Counted from the first letter of the stretch, positions 1 to 5,910 are shown. The stretch is DNA of 6,774 nucleotides from Nitrososphaerales archaeon TH1177 (GCA_014523515.1 JAATVJ010000183.1:1-6774); one strand, 5' to 3'. The notes: generated by a model not told the origin, from the sequence alone. Numbers and translations: made by a program.

Positions 1-1
1 A

Positions 2-163
2 GAAGTTTCTGAATATAAAATATTAAGTATTGAATCAATAGTAAAGGTTATGGGAAAGAACCAGTTTGAAGATTATTCTAATGCTTTAGATAAAGCAATG
101 AATTTGACGAAACTATTTTTAATCATTACTTTTGGTGTAATTCTAGTTATGTTGATAAAATAA
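2..163 (+). CDS. C-terminal fragment of an unidentified protein with a terminal membrane helix
   Basis: The gene enters from the left edge, so only its last 53 codons are visible, read in frame from base 2 to TAA at 161-163. The fragment has a polar, helical stretch (NQFEDYSNALDKAMN) followed by a hydrophobic segment (TKLFLIITFGVILVMLIK) that reaches the stop codon. This reads as a C-terminal transmembrane helix ending in a single lysine, so the protein is probably anchored in the membrane by its tail or is the end of a multi-pass protein. The other two forward frames contain stops within the same stretch. A T-rich run about 40 bases past the stop suits a transcript ending here. I do not recognise the family, and no function can be given from this fragment. 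Confidence 0.6.
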   Translation, partial: EVSEYKILSIESIVKVMGKNQFEDYSNALDKAMNLTKLFLIITFGVILVMLIK

Positions 164-915
164 TTTGACATATTATTTGCTTAATACTAACTTTTAAAAT
201 TACTTTTTTTGTATTTTTACATTGTCATATTTTTAGTGATTTAAACAATTTTTACAAACTTCAAATGACATAAGGTTCTAAAACATACCAACCTCTTTTT
301 GTTTAGTTTAATTTCTTTTTGTCGTAGTTTTTTCGACTTCAACAACAACCTAATTTATAAAATGTTCACTGTAACAGCTAGTGGAAAACTCAAAAGAAAT
401 ATAATTTTCTGGAATGTCATCATATTATATAAAAATATCAGCTATTTAAATTGATTATTATATTTTGAATATGTTACAAAATAGGAAAATCAAAATTAAT
501 ATTCATATCCTCTTATTAGCACAAGGTAAAAGTCGATCTATAAAATTAATAACTGATAATGATAATAATGATAATTTATCAAATAATATAATAAAAGGCC
601 TTTACTGACAGATATCCACAACTACAGGGTAAAATTGATGTATAATACAACAAGATAGTAAAAAATGAATTTTTAGCAGTTGAAAATATCCATAATATAA
701 AAAGAAGGAAAGAGAATGTATTCTATGTTTGTAAAAGAGTACAATCAATGAAACAAGGGAACATGGTGGCATCAATGGTTCCACTCTATTTTAAACGATC
801 CTTTCTAAAGGAAGATTAAATAATTCCAGTAATATTAAGAAAATTAAGCAGATAAAAAGTGTCACCCATGTTGGTAAGTGAATCTGTTACTCATCTATAT
901 AAGTACAACAGTTAA
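164..915. other. 752-base spacer with no confident gene
   Basis: After the terminator at 204-218 no convincing intact gene is seen on either strand. The stretch holds a short TGATAAT-type tandem run near 549-580 and an unusually open but startless plus-strand frame at 646-819, described among the findings. An open minus-strand frame at 602-784 encodes only a low-complexity hydrophobic peptide and looks like the antisense of that frame. A 45-codon plus-strand frame at 471-608 has a TATTTAAA box about 25 bases before its ATG but no recognisable content. Confidence 0.6.
204..218 (+). terminator. T-rich terminator after the partial gene
   Basis: Seven T residues, a short GTA break and five more T residues lie about 40 bases after the stop of the preceding gene. 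Archaeal RNA polymerase commonly terminates at such T runs without a hairpin. The surrounding DNA is AT-rich, so chance occurrence is possible. Confidence 0.4.
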
Positions 916-1038
916 TTAATAGGTCTCATGTTCCTTTTTCATATGTCTTTCAAGTTCTATTTCATTTTTAGCAATATAATTACATATCCTACACATTTTC
1001 TTATCCTTACGGCCTTGTAAATAATCAACCAAACGCAT
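916..1038 (-). CDS. Micro C2H2 zinc-finger protein (40 aa)
   Basis: This 40-residue protein is almost entirely one classical zinc finger. Cys16 and Cys19 (CRIC), then Leu29, His32 and His37 give C-x2-C-x12-H-x4-H, which fits the C2H2 consensus with a hydrophobic core residue before the first histidine. A basic N-terminal part (QGRKDKK) precedes the finger, and the gene ends with TAA at 916-918. Small single-finger proteins are common in Nitrososphaerales genomes; they are presumed nucleic-acid or protein binding, but the target cannot be read from the sequence. The start is uncertain. ATG at 1038 has an ATTTAATAATTT box centred about 30 bases upstream, while an in-frame ATG at 1062 would add eight residues (MWGITIYL) and has an ATAAATAAAA box about 24 bases upstream. 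Either would give a leaderless or nearly leaderless mRNA. The exact finger spacing makes a chance frame unlikely. Confidence 0.75.
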   Translation of the reverse strand: MRLVDYLQGRKDKKMCRICNYIAKNEIELERHMKKEHETY

Positions 1039-2238
1039 TAGATATATTGTTATACCCCACATAAATTATTAAATACAAGATTTTATTTATGACTTTTACA
1101 ATAATTGTTCTTTTTTTCAATCATTTATTTGTCAAATAATATATACATATTATGAAAATGCATACTAGTAAATAAATTTATGATTTGAATATATTAAATT
1201 AAAAATATAAACTAAAAATATAATTTAAAAAAATTCTAATGATTTCCATTTCTATTTTGAAGAAATAATAATAAAATTTTGCTTGGCAAAAACAATAAAT
1301 GAATTTTAAAAGATCAATTTTTGATTACTAATCAAAATATTTTAAATTTTTCTCGTTGTAAGTGATTTGTATTTGTTTGATATGAGTAATTCTCTATTAT
1401 GATATCAATTTTTTTATATTTTTTTTATCTATTTTGAATAAATACATACAATGTGTCTATAAGACAATACCTTAATTATTCTATTCTAAAATCATTCAAA
1501 ATTTATTGTTAATATAACTATTATCAGTTATCATTAGTTTTGTTTGTCACCAATGTCAGTTAATTAACCTTTTTCATAGGCTGTCTATCGACATTAGTTT
1601 GAGCGTTTTTTCTTTTATCTATGTAATAATATTATTATTGATAATATTTCGAAAGCTGATTTTTTTCTTATATAATAAAGGTAAATCCTATATTACTAAT
1701 AAGCAATATTTTCTATCATATATTTATAAATGTTATTTCTAATATAACTCAGATGGAACAAAATTCCATCAATAAATTATATTCAAAGTATAGAAATATT
1801 ATTTTATTTAACAAAAATATAATTTTACTTCTGCAATAATAATAGCAATATCAGATACATGGATTTTAAATTATTCATTCCTATTATATTCTACAAATTA
1901 TTTACCAATTTTATCCATTTCCACAATGGTAGATTTTTCAATTTATAATATTTTGTTTATTTTGCTCTATTTCTTAGATAATAAAGCTCAATATGTTATT
2001 TCTAATTGAAACAAAGATCTAAAAATTAAATAAGATTTAAAGAAACTAATAACTATAATTGGTTTTGTAGAAATTTCCTATTACTAAATTTCTTTCAACT
2101 TTTATAATTTTTAAGTTCATTTTAAGAGATCCGTCTCTAATTTCCCTTATCACAACTATATTAGCTTGGATATTGTTTATTATAATTGCAAATTTTTTGC
2201 CAAATAGACAAAAATTATTTAAATAACATTAAGTTTTA
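1039..2238. other. 1.2-kb AT-rich gene desert
   Basis: No frame with recognisable coding content was found on either strand. The first bases hold the zinc-finger promoter. The rest is very AT-rich with frequent stops in all frames and many short A or T runs. A small hairpin (AGAGA, loop TCCG, TCTCT) lies near 2125-2138 on the far side of the PRC-like gene's stop. A startless minus-strand frame around 2060-2200 stays open for some 60 codons but is lysine-, isoleucine- and asparagine-rich and resembles no family I know. The stretch may be spacer or fully decayed DNA. Confidence 0.6.
1063..1074 (-). promoter_or_regulatory. TATA-like box upstream of the zinc-finger gene
   Basis: On the minus strand this reads ATTTAATAATTT, centred about 30 bases before the ATG at 1038. 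That is slightly long for a leaderless start but within the archaeal range. The AT richness of the area and the alternative ATG at 1062, with its own box at 1081-1090, keep this tentative. Confidence 0.3.
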
Positions 2239-2496
2239 CTACGCTCTTCTATACCTATTTGCTTCTTCTTTTGTTACTCTAATCCAAATAATATGTCCAT
2301 CAAAACGCTCTACCAGATCCTTTGGAAAAAGGAATTTATCGTTATCCAACGTGCCTTTCTCTGTTACTATATATTCAGGAGCAATTTCCTGAACCTCTCC
2401 TAGAGTTATATTATCTATCCCCTTAGCTTCCTTTTTGATAATGTCATCCCAAACTATATCTTCTGGATATATATCTTTACTATAATTTCTTACCAT
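2239..2496 (-). CDS. PRC-barrel-like small protein (85 aa)
   Basis: The 85-residue product resembles the PRC-barrel/DUF2171-type small beta-barrel domain. It has a short N-terminal extension (1-18), then a KEAKG-x-D-x-ITLGEVQEI segment (about 22-38), a strand pair YIVTEKG (42-48), and the closing part FLFPKDLVERFDGHIIWIRVTKEEA (about 55-79). The order 'G-x-x-x-G-x-V, strand, P-x-x-L, G-x-x-V/I, T-x-E-E' is typical of this family. These domains usually mediate protein or RNA contacts or act as small regulators, and several copies per genome are usual in Nitrososphaerales; the specific partner here is unknown. No signal peptide or membrane segment is present, so it should be cytoplasmic. The ATG at 2494-2496 is supported by a TATA box about 25 bases upstream, giving a leaderless transcript. 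It lies 136 bases after the PolX stop in the same direction, and its own promoter argues against a shared transcript. Confidence 0.75.
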   Translation of the reverse strand: MVRNYSKDIYPEDIVWDDIIKKEAKGIDNITLGEVQEIAPEYIVTEKGTLDNDKFLFPKDLVERFDGHIIWIRVTKEEANRYRRA

Positions 2497-2514
2497 AATT
2501 TTAATAGTTATTTA

Positions 2515-2527
2515 TTTTATATAATAT
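2515..2527 (-). promoter_or_regulatory. TATA box for a leaderless PRC-like transcript
   Basis: The core TTATATAA at 2517-2524 is centred about 25 bases before the A of the ATG at 2496. This is the usual archaeal TATA-to-start-site distance, so transcription should begin at or next to the start codon. No Shine-Dalgarno sequence precedes the ATG, which agrees with leaderless translation. Confidence 0.55.
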
Positions 2528-2553
2528 TTGGTTCGACGAAAATTAAATAATAT

Positions 2554-2559
2554 AAAAAA
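2554..2559 (-). terminator. Possible T-run terminator of polX
   Basis: Six T residues on the minus strand lie about 75 bases after the polX stop codon and before the promoter of the next gene. Position and composition fit an archaeal T-run terminator, but no hairpin supports it and T runs are common in this DNA. Confidence 0.3.
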
Positions 2560-2632
2560 CCGTAAAATGTAATTTTTAGGATCTGTGTCTGTTTTGTTCA
2601 CTAACTGGTTAAGAAAGAATACTTCGATTTGA

Positions 2633-4441
2633 CTACTTGAGATTATCAAGTAATTCTATAGCTGATAGTGTATTAAGTATATCATACTTTTTAGCCCATC
2701 CTCTCCTAGCTTGTCCTATACCAAATAGTAGGAAAGCATAGTGTAAAGGATGATGAGCATCAGAATCAATTACCAATTTAACATTATTTTCGACAGCCAT
2801 TCTTATGTATTCATCTTTTAAATCTAACCGGTCATAATATGCATCAATTTCAAGGATCGTATTGGATTCATTCGCCACTTCAATCAACTTGGATATATTG
2901 ACAGGATAACCTTCTCTTCGATTAATAATTCTGCCTGTTGGATGAAATATAATATCAATACTAGGATTTTGAGCTGCATTTATGAGTCTAGCCGTCTGTA
3001 ACTCTATTGGTAAAGAAAAATGAGAATGAATAGCAGCACCTACTATGTCCAGTTTGTCCAATACATTATTTGAAATATCAAGTGATCCATCCTTTAGAAT
3101 ATTTACTTCTGCAGAAGATAATATACGAAAATTCTTGTTCTTGTTGTTGTTGTTATTTATCTTAATTTTGTCATTCAGCTCTGCAATTGTATTTGCTTGA
3201 TTTAATAATTGTTTTTCATCCAGTCCATTAGCAAGTCTCAAACTTTTTGTATGATCTGAGATCGCAATGTAACTCAATTCGAATTTGTCTCTTGCGTTTA
3301 ATGCCATTTCTTCTATAGACATTGTGCCATCCGTGTTGTTGCTATGAACTTGTAAGTCTCCTTTCAAATCATCATATGCTATTAATTGTCGAAGCCTTGA
3401 TCTCTCTTCTTTTTCCATTCCATTCTTCTCCATTTTTGCTAGCTCTATTTCTCCTCTATTTTCTCGCATCTCTGGAGGAATCCATTCTAAGCCCAATATT
3501 TTATATACTCCTTCTTCAGTCTTGCCTGCTACTCTCTGATTCTGTTTGTCAAAAACCCCCCACTCATTTAGACGAAGACCTTTAGATATCGCTATTTTTC
3601 TCATAGCTATTCCATGTTCTTTACTGCCGGTAAAGTATTGCATCGCTGCACCAAAACTTTCTTCAGGTACAACAAGTAAATCTGCATCAATCCCGTTGTT
3701 TAGTTTGACAAATGCTTTAGATGGTCCTCTTCCGCTTACTTCTTTAACTTCAGCCATATTTACAAAATAATCTATTATATTATTTCCATCTTTTTCAGAT
3801 ATAACTGACACCAAATAATCAATATCTCCTATAGTTTCCTTCATTCGTCTAAAAGAACCGACAACTACTGCTTGTTTTACTCCATTATTTCCTGAAAGAC
3901 GCTTCTCTATTCGCCTCACTAAAGGATAGACTTCACCAATTAGTCGACGTCCTCCACCTTTTCTAAAGAACTGAATCTTCTTTAGGATTAATTCTTCCTT
4001 CTTTTCAGAAAATCCAGGAATATTCCTAATCTTACCTTCTAATGCAGCTTTTTCCAAATCAGAGATATTTTTGATTCCTATATTATCATACAACGTCTTT
4101 ATTGTTTTTGGACCAATACCTTCCAAACCGAAAAATTGGTTGATATCTATTGGTAACTTCTCTTTTAGTTCATCATAATAATGTATCTTACCTGTCGTGA
4201 TATACTCTTCAAGTTTTGTACCAATAGCCTTTCCAATTGAGGGGATTTTTAGCAATCCTTTTAGTTTTTCTTCTTTGTATATTTCGCCTATATTGGAAGA
4301 TAAATTTTGTATTTCATCTGCAGCCCTATTATATGATCTAATTTTAAAGATTGCATTAGGTTCGCTTTTCTTGTCTTCCAATATCTGTAAGATAAATGCT
4401 ATTTCTCGAAAAATTTTGGCAGCTTCAGAATTCGTGCTCAT
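2633..4441 (-). CDS. polX: Family X DNA polymerase with C-terminal PHP domain
   Basis: This 602-residue protein is a PolX-type repair polymerase that fills short gaps in DNA; the PHP domain in characterised relatives is a metal-dependent 3'-5' exonuclease or end-processing activity. The N-terminal 8-kDa-like domain (about 1-85) ends in a helix-hairpin-helix (LKIPSIGKAIGTKL, 64-77). A second hairpin lies at 104-117 (GLEGIG) and a third at 139-152. The palm has the GS motif (Gly195-Ser196-Phe-Arg-Arg), catalytic Asp206 and Asp208 (GDIDYLV) and the third aspartate, Asp252 (GIDADLL). The thumb has the YFTGS motif at 269-273. The PHP domain (about 358-602) carries GDLQVH (361-366), SDH (395-397), AEVN (444-447), IHSHF (471-475), FHP (499-501) and SDAHH (560-564). 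The first HxH histidine is Gln364, a variant I recall from other PolX proteins. An asparagine-lysine tract at 429-437 interrupts the PHP domain and helps explain why it is longer than the usual 570-580 residues. The ATG at 4441 fits the family N-terminus, and all catalytic motifs of the polymerase are present. Confidence 0.95.
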   Translation of the reverse strand: MSTNSEAAKIFREIAFILQILEDKKSEPNAIFKIRSYNRAADEIQNLSSNIGEIYKEEKLKGLLKIPSIGKAIGTKLEEYITTGKIHYYDELKEKLPIDINQFFGLEGIGPKTIKTLYDNIGIKNISDLEKAALEGKIRNIPGFSEKKEELILKKIQFFRKGGGRRLIGEVYPLVRRIEKRLSGNNGVKQAVVVGSFRRMKETIGDIDYLVSVISEKDGNNIIDYFVNMAEVKEVSGRGPSKAFVKLNNGIDADLLVVPEESFGAAMQYFTGSKEHGIAMRKIAISKGLRLNEWGVFDKQNQRVAGKTEEGVYKILGLEWIPPEMRENRGEIELAKMEKNGMEKEERSRLRQLIAYDDLKGDLQVHSNNTDGTMSIEEMALNARDKFELSYIAISDHTKSLRLANGLDEKQLLNQANTIAELNDKIKINNNNNKNKNFRILSSAEVNILKDGSLDISNNVLDKLDIVGAAIHSHFSLPIELQTARLINAAQNPSIDIIFHPTGRIINRREGYPVNISKLIEVANESNTILEIDAYYDRLDLKDEYIRMAVENNVKLVIDSDAHHPLHYAFLLFGIGQARRGWAKKYDILNTLSAIELLDNLK

Positions 4442-4455
4442 TGTTACATTTTCTC

Positions 4456-4464
4456 TATATAATA
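4456..4464 (-). promoter_or_regulatory. Possible TATA box of polX
   Basis: TATTATATA on the minus strand ends 15 bases before the polX ATG. Its centre is only about 19 bases upstream, closer than the usual 25-28, so transcription from it would start just inside the gene unless the spacing is compressed. No better box is seen in the next 60 bases. Confidence 0.3.
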
Positions 4465-4521
4465 CTACTAGACTTAAACCAAACGCTTTGACGAAACATC
4501 GAAGGTGCTATTAAATCGTAC

Positions 4522-4857
4522 AATAAATGGCCATCTGAAAAGTAAAGTATTTTATTCTTTAAGTTAATCATTCCATGTTGTTATCCAGCGTTTATCTGGA
4601 TCATCTTAACTATTTTTTCTTTAATTTTTGTAACCAAAAATGAAGTAATTTGGTTTTGTTTTTTACCTGATAAAAAGAAATTGATATCCCAAGAAATTTA
4701 CTATAATCTAAATAGATTTCAAGTTATTGTTTTGATATCTTTCTGATTTACCAATCCTTTTCATAAACTCATAGAATTGCAATAATAATTGCTTATTCTC
4801 TGAATTGAGAATATCTCTTTCAATCTTATTAGTTGTTGTAGATAGATTATCTGTCGT
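4522..4857 (-). pseudogene. Decayed N-terminal part of a tyrosine recombinase/integrase
   Basis: Reading leftward from 4857, one frame gives TDNLSTTTNKIERDILNSEN, then QLLLQFYEFMKRIGKSERYQ and NNNLKSI before a TAG at 4708-4710. After a short match to the expected FLG segment, the similarity passes through the other two frames (ISFYQVKNKTKLL, then VTKIKEKIV). It returns to the first frame as DDPDKRWITTWND at 4567-4605, and ends with pieces resembling RIKYFFRW near 4522-4555. This order matches, from memory, the SAM-like core-binding N-terminal domain of thaumarchaeal integrases. The whole catalytic domain (R..HxxR..H..Y) is missing, because the polX promoter region follows. There is no ATG: a GGAGGT sequence lies 9 bases before an ACG at 4855-4857, which could be a mutated start codon. 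At least one stop and several frame changes make it non-functional. It is likely a relic of a mobile element. Confidence 0.7.
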
Positions 4858-4917
4858 TTTGCTTGAACCTCCTATCTATGTATGTTAAAAGACATGTATA
4901 TGAACCAGATTATATAA

Positions 4918-4937
4918 TGGGCCCATCGGGAGTTGAA
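4918..4937 (-). repeat. tRNA 3'-end-like sequence, possible attachment-site remnant
   Basis: On the minus strand this reads TTCAACTCCCGATGGGCCCA. It parses as a T-loop matching TTCRANY, five bases CCCGA for the T-stem 3' side, seven bases TGGGCCC for the acceptor 3' side, and a discriminator A. The bases before it do not form the matching T-stem (TCGGG is absent), and no D-arm or anticodon arm is present, so it is not a tRNA gene. GC-rich sequence of this kind stands out in AT-rich DNA. Archaeal integrases often leave a copy of a tRNA 3' end at the far border of an inserted element, and a recombinase relic lies 60 bases away. The parent tRNA cannot be named from here; a GGGCCCA-type acceptor is expected. 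Confidence 0.35.
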
Positions 4938-5051
4938 TTGACACGGTTGCAATGTTCAACATGCTTAAATATTTAATAGTTGATACAATTTATCATAATA
5001 ATTACTAAAAAGTATACTCTACTACAATGGAGCAAACCAGTAAGTAAAACA

Positions 5052-5140
5052 TAACCCTATCTACACATCCCCTTATAGATGGATGGGTAAGAGTGTGTTT
5101 GTCGATCTACTCATGGCGTCATCCTTGTTTCAGAGGGTTA
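5052..5140. ncRNA. Candidate structured RNA, three-stem fold
   Basis: TAACCCT at 5052-5058 is perfectly complementary to AGGGTTA at 5134-5140, closing an 89-base domain. Inside it ACACATCC (5063-5070) pairs with GGATGGGT (5081-5088) with one mismatch around a ten-base loop, and GAGT (5091-5094) pairs with ACTC (5109-5112). The stretch is richer in G and C than its surroundings and encodes no recognisable protein. A TATA-like AAGTATAC at 5010-5017 would start a plus-strand transcript near 5040, just before the closing stem. It is not a tRNA: no D-arm, anticodon arm or T-loop can be placed. The strand is unproven, and chance pairing cannot be excluded. Confidence 0.3.
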
Positions 5141-5195
5141 AAATTTTGAATGCCAACTTATTTAAAAATCGTTGAACAAAGTTAATATTTGATGT

Positions 5196-5262
5196 TCTAG
5201 TTATTATTGTCATAGCCTGAACTAGATTTATCGGGTTTATAGAATCAAACCCAGACTATGAC
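5196..5262 (-). ncRNA. Nested inverted repeats, possible pseudoknotted RNA
   Basis: GTCATAGCCTG (5209-5219) is complementary to CAGACTATGAC (5252-5262) except at one position, and nested inside it GGGTTT (5233-5238) pairs with AAACCC (5247-5252) around an eight-base loop. The one mismatch is C opposite A on the plus strand but G opposite U on the minus strand, so the fold is fully paired only in a minus-strand RNA. A further 7-base pair, TCTAGTT (5196-5202) with AACTAGA (5220-5226), would form an H-type pseudoknot with the outer stem. It lies about 90 bases downstream of the DUF421 stop on the same strand, so it could be a 3' UTR or termination structure or an independent small RNA. Confidence 0.35.
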
Positions 5263-5353
5263 TTATGTAAGTTTTCCTATGACCGATCTGTGAAGAGAGA
5301 TTAAGAATAACCTAATGATAGAGCTATTCATCACTTTGCAATTAATCATAGTT

Positions 5354-5590
5354 TCAATCTTTTGTTTTTTTTATAAAACTTACCTGGCCATTAATTTCCA
5401 AATATGATGATTTAATATCAGAAATATCATCTGTACCACTTAGCCTTAAATAAGATTCAAATTCTTCACGTGAAATTCTAGCCTTCAGCATTGCTTCATC
5501 TAAAATTTTGCCATCTTTTACCAACATAATTGGGTTTGCGACTATCATTTTACTAAATTTTCTATATCTTGTAGTTAAGTAATCATACAT
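5354..5590 (-). CDS. DUF421 C-terminal cytoplasmic half (78 aa)
   Basis: This is the downstream frame of the interrupted DUF421 gene. It starts at an ATG inside the last codons of the membrane half and overlaps it by 16 bases. It contains the full soluble DUF421 domain, with the P-x-x-L-V-K-D-G strand-turn at 20-27 and the L-E-I-N-G strand near 64-68. It has no membrane segment and no Shine-Dalgarno sequence, so it could be made only by re-initiation or frameshifting from the upstream frame. Its conserved sequence shows that the interruption is recent or tolerated. Confidence 0.45.
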   Translation of the reverse strand: MYDYLTTRYRKFSKMIVANPIMLVKDGKILDEAMLKARISREEFESYLRLSGTDDISDIKSSYLEINGQVSFIKKTKD

Positions 5591-5868
5591 CTTGAATATG
5601 CTATTGCTATAATTATAACTGCAAAACCTTGGGGTATAGAAGTTTCAGTAGGATTTAACATGAGTTCACTAACTGCGTTGCCCAATCCCAATATTATTAT
5701 TAGTTCAATACTACTTAATTGGCCCATTCCTTTATTTCCAAGCCATTTTATTACAAATACAATTAATATAGTAACAATTGCAGTTCTAAAAGTAACTGCA
5801 AACAACGTATTAAAGTCTATATATAATGCAGTTTCTATAATTCCTGATACTAATAATTCTATGGACAT
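5575..5868 (-). CDS. DUF421 N-terminal membrane half (97 aa)
   Basis: This is the upstream frame of the interrupted DUF421 gene, listed separately because it is open and has a normal start. It would give a three-helix membrane protein with Arg28 in the first helix, the GxxGxGQL loop at 44-51 and the GNAVSE motif at 63-68. It lacks the soluble domain that normally follows. The last seven residues (YSRCMIT) are out of frame with the family. Upstream, a TTATAATAC-type box near 5897-5905 is placed for a leader of only about eight bases. Confidence 0.5.
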   Translation of the reverse strand: MSIELLVSGIIETALYIDFNTLFAVTFRTAIVTILIVFVIKWLGNKGMGQLSSIELIIILGLGNAVSELMLNPTETSIPQGFAVIIIAIAYSRCMIT

Positions 5869-5895
5869 ATATATAATTCACAATTATTTGTGCTA

Positions 5896-5910
5896 GTTAT
5901 AATACTATAG
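5896..5910 (-). promoter_or_regulatory. Possible TATA box of the DUF421 gene
   Basis: CTATAGTATTATAAC on the minus strand is centred about 35 bases before the ATG at 5868, which would place the start of transcription roughly eight bases before the start codon. No Shine-Dalgarno sequence is visible. Confidence 0.3.

Larger units (their letters stand above)
5354..5868 (-). pseudogene. DUF421 (YetF/YcaP-like) membrane protein, interrupted by a frameshift
   Basis: Two overlapping frames together make one DUF421 protein of about 172 residues. The first, 5575-5868 (97 aa), has three membrane segments (about 22-43, 53-72, 79-92) with the family signatures GNKGMGQLSSIEL (44-56, compare GKRxLGQLTPFDL) and GNAVSELML (63-71). 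The second, 5354-5590 (78 aa), is the cytoplasmic alpha/beta domain with NPIMLVKDGKI (19-29), ARISREEF (37-44), LRLSGTDDISDIK (48-60) and YLEINGQVSFI (63-73). One extra base near 5599-5600 would join them as VIIIAIA-IFKMYDYLTT, which fits the family. As it stands the first frame runs into YSRCMIT and stops, while the second has its own ATG at 5590 and a 16-base overlap. No slippery heptamer is seen. Possibilities are a recent pseudogene, a sequencing error, or a coupled split pair. The family role is unknown. The ATG at 5868 fits the usual N-terminus. Confidence 0.8.

Noticed and set aside
250..425. Minus-strand frame starting MMTFQKIIFLLSF with one stop
   Set aside because: Only 22 codons before the stop, and the rest is a lysine/leucine string expected by chance in this composition.
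471..608. 45-codon plus-strand frame with a TATTTAAA box about 25 bases upstream
   Set aside because: Promoter spacing fits a leaderless gene, but the sequence (lysine, isoleucine and asparagine-rich) resembles no protein and such frames arise by chance in AT-rich DNA.
602..784. Minus-strand open frame of 60 codons
   Set aside because: The peptide is a low-complexity hydrophobic string with no family resemblance, and the opposite strand carries a more protein-like frame over the same bases.
2186..2392. Plus-strand open frame opposite the PRC-like gene
   Set aside because: It overlaps the recognisable minus-strand gene and has no family match or promoter.
3322..4514. Plus-strand open frames opposite polX (3322-3585, 3546-3770, 4197-4514)
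   Set aside because: They are antisense shadows of a strongly conserved polymerase gene and have serine/leucine-rich composition typical of such shadows.
4582..4600. Inverted repeat ATCCAG / CTGGAT
   Set aside because: It falls in the recombinase relic over the DPDKRWIT codons, so protein coding history explains it better than an operator or hairpin.
4794..4813. Inverted repeat TATTCTC / GAGAATA
   Set aside because: It lies inside the codons for ILNSENK of the recombinase relic and is probably incidental.
5052..5140. Reading the 89-base fold as a tRNA gene
   Set aside because: The 7-base closing stem and length suggest it, but no T-loop (TTCRANY), D-arm or anticodon arm can be placed on either strand.
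5660..5896. Plus-strand open frame opposite the DUF421 gene
   Set aside because: It is the antisense of the conserved membrane half and shows no independent signal.
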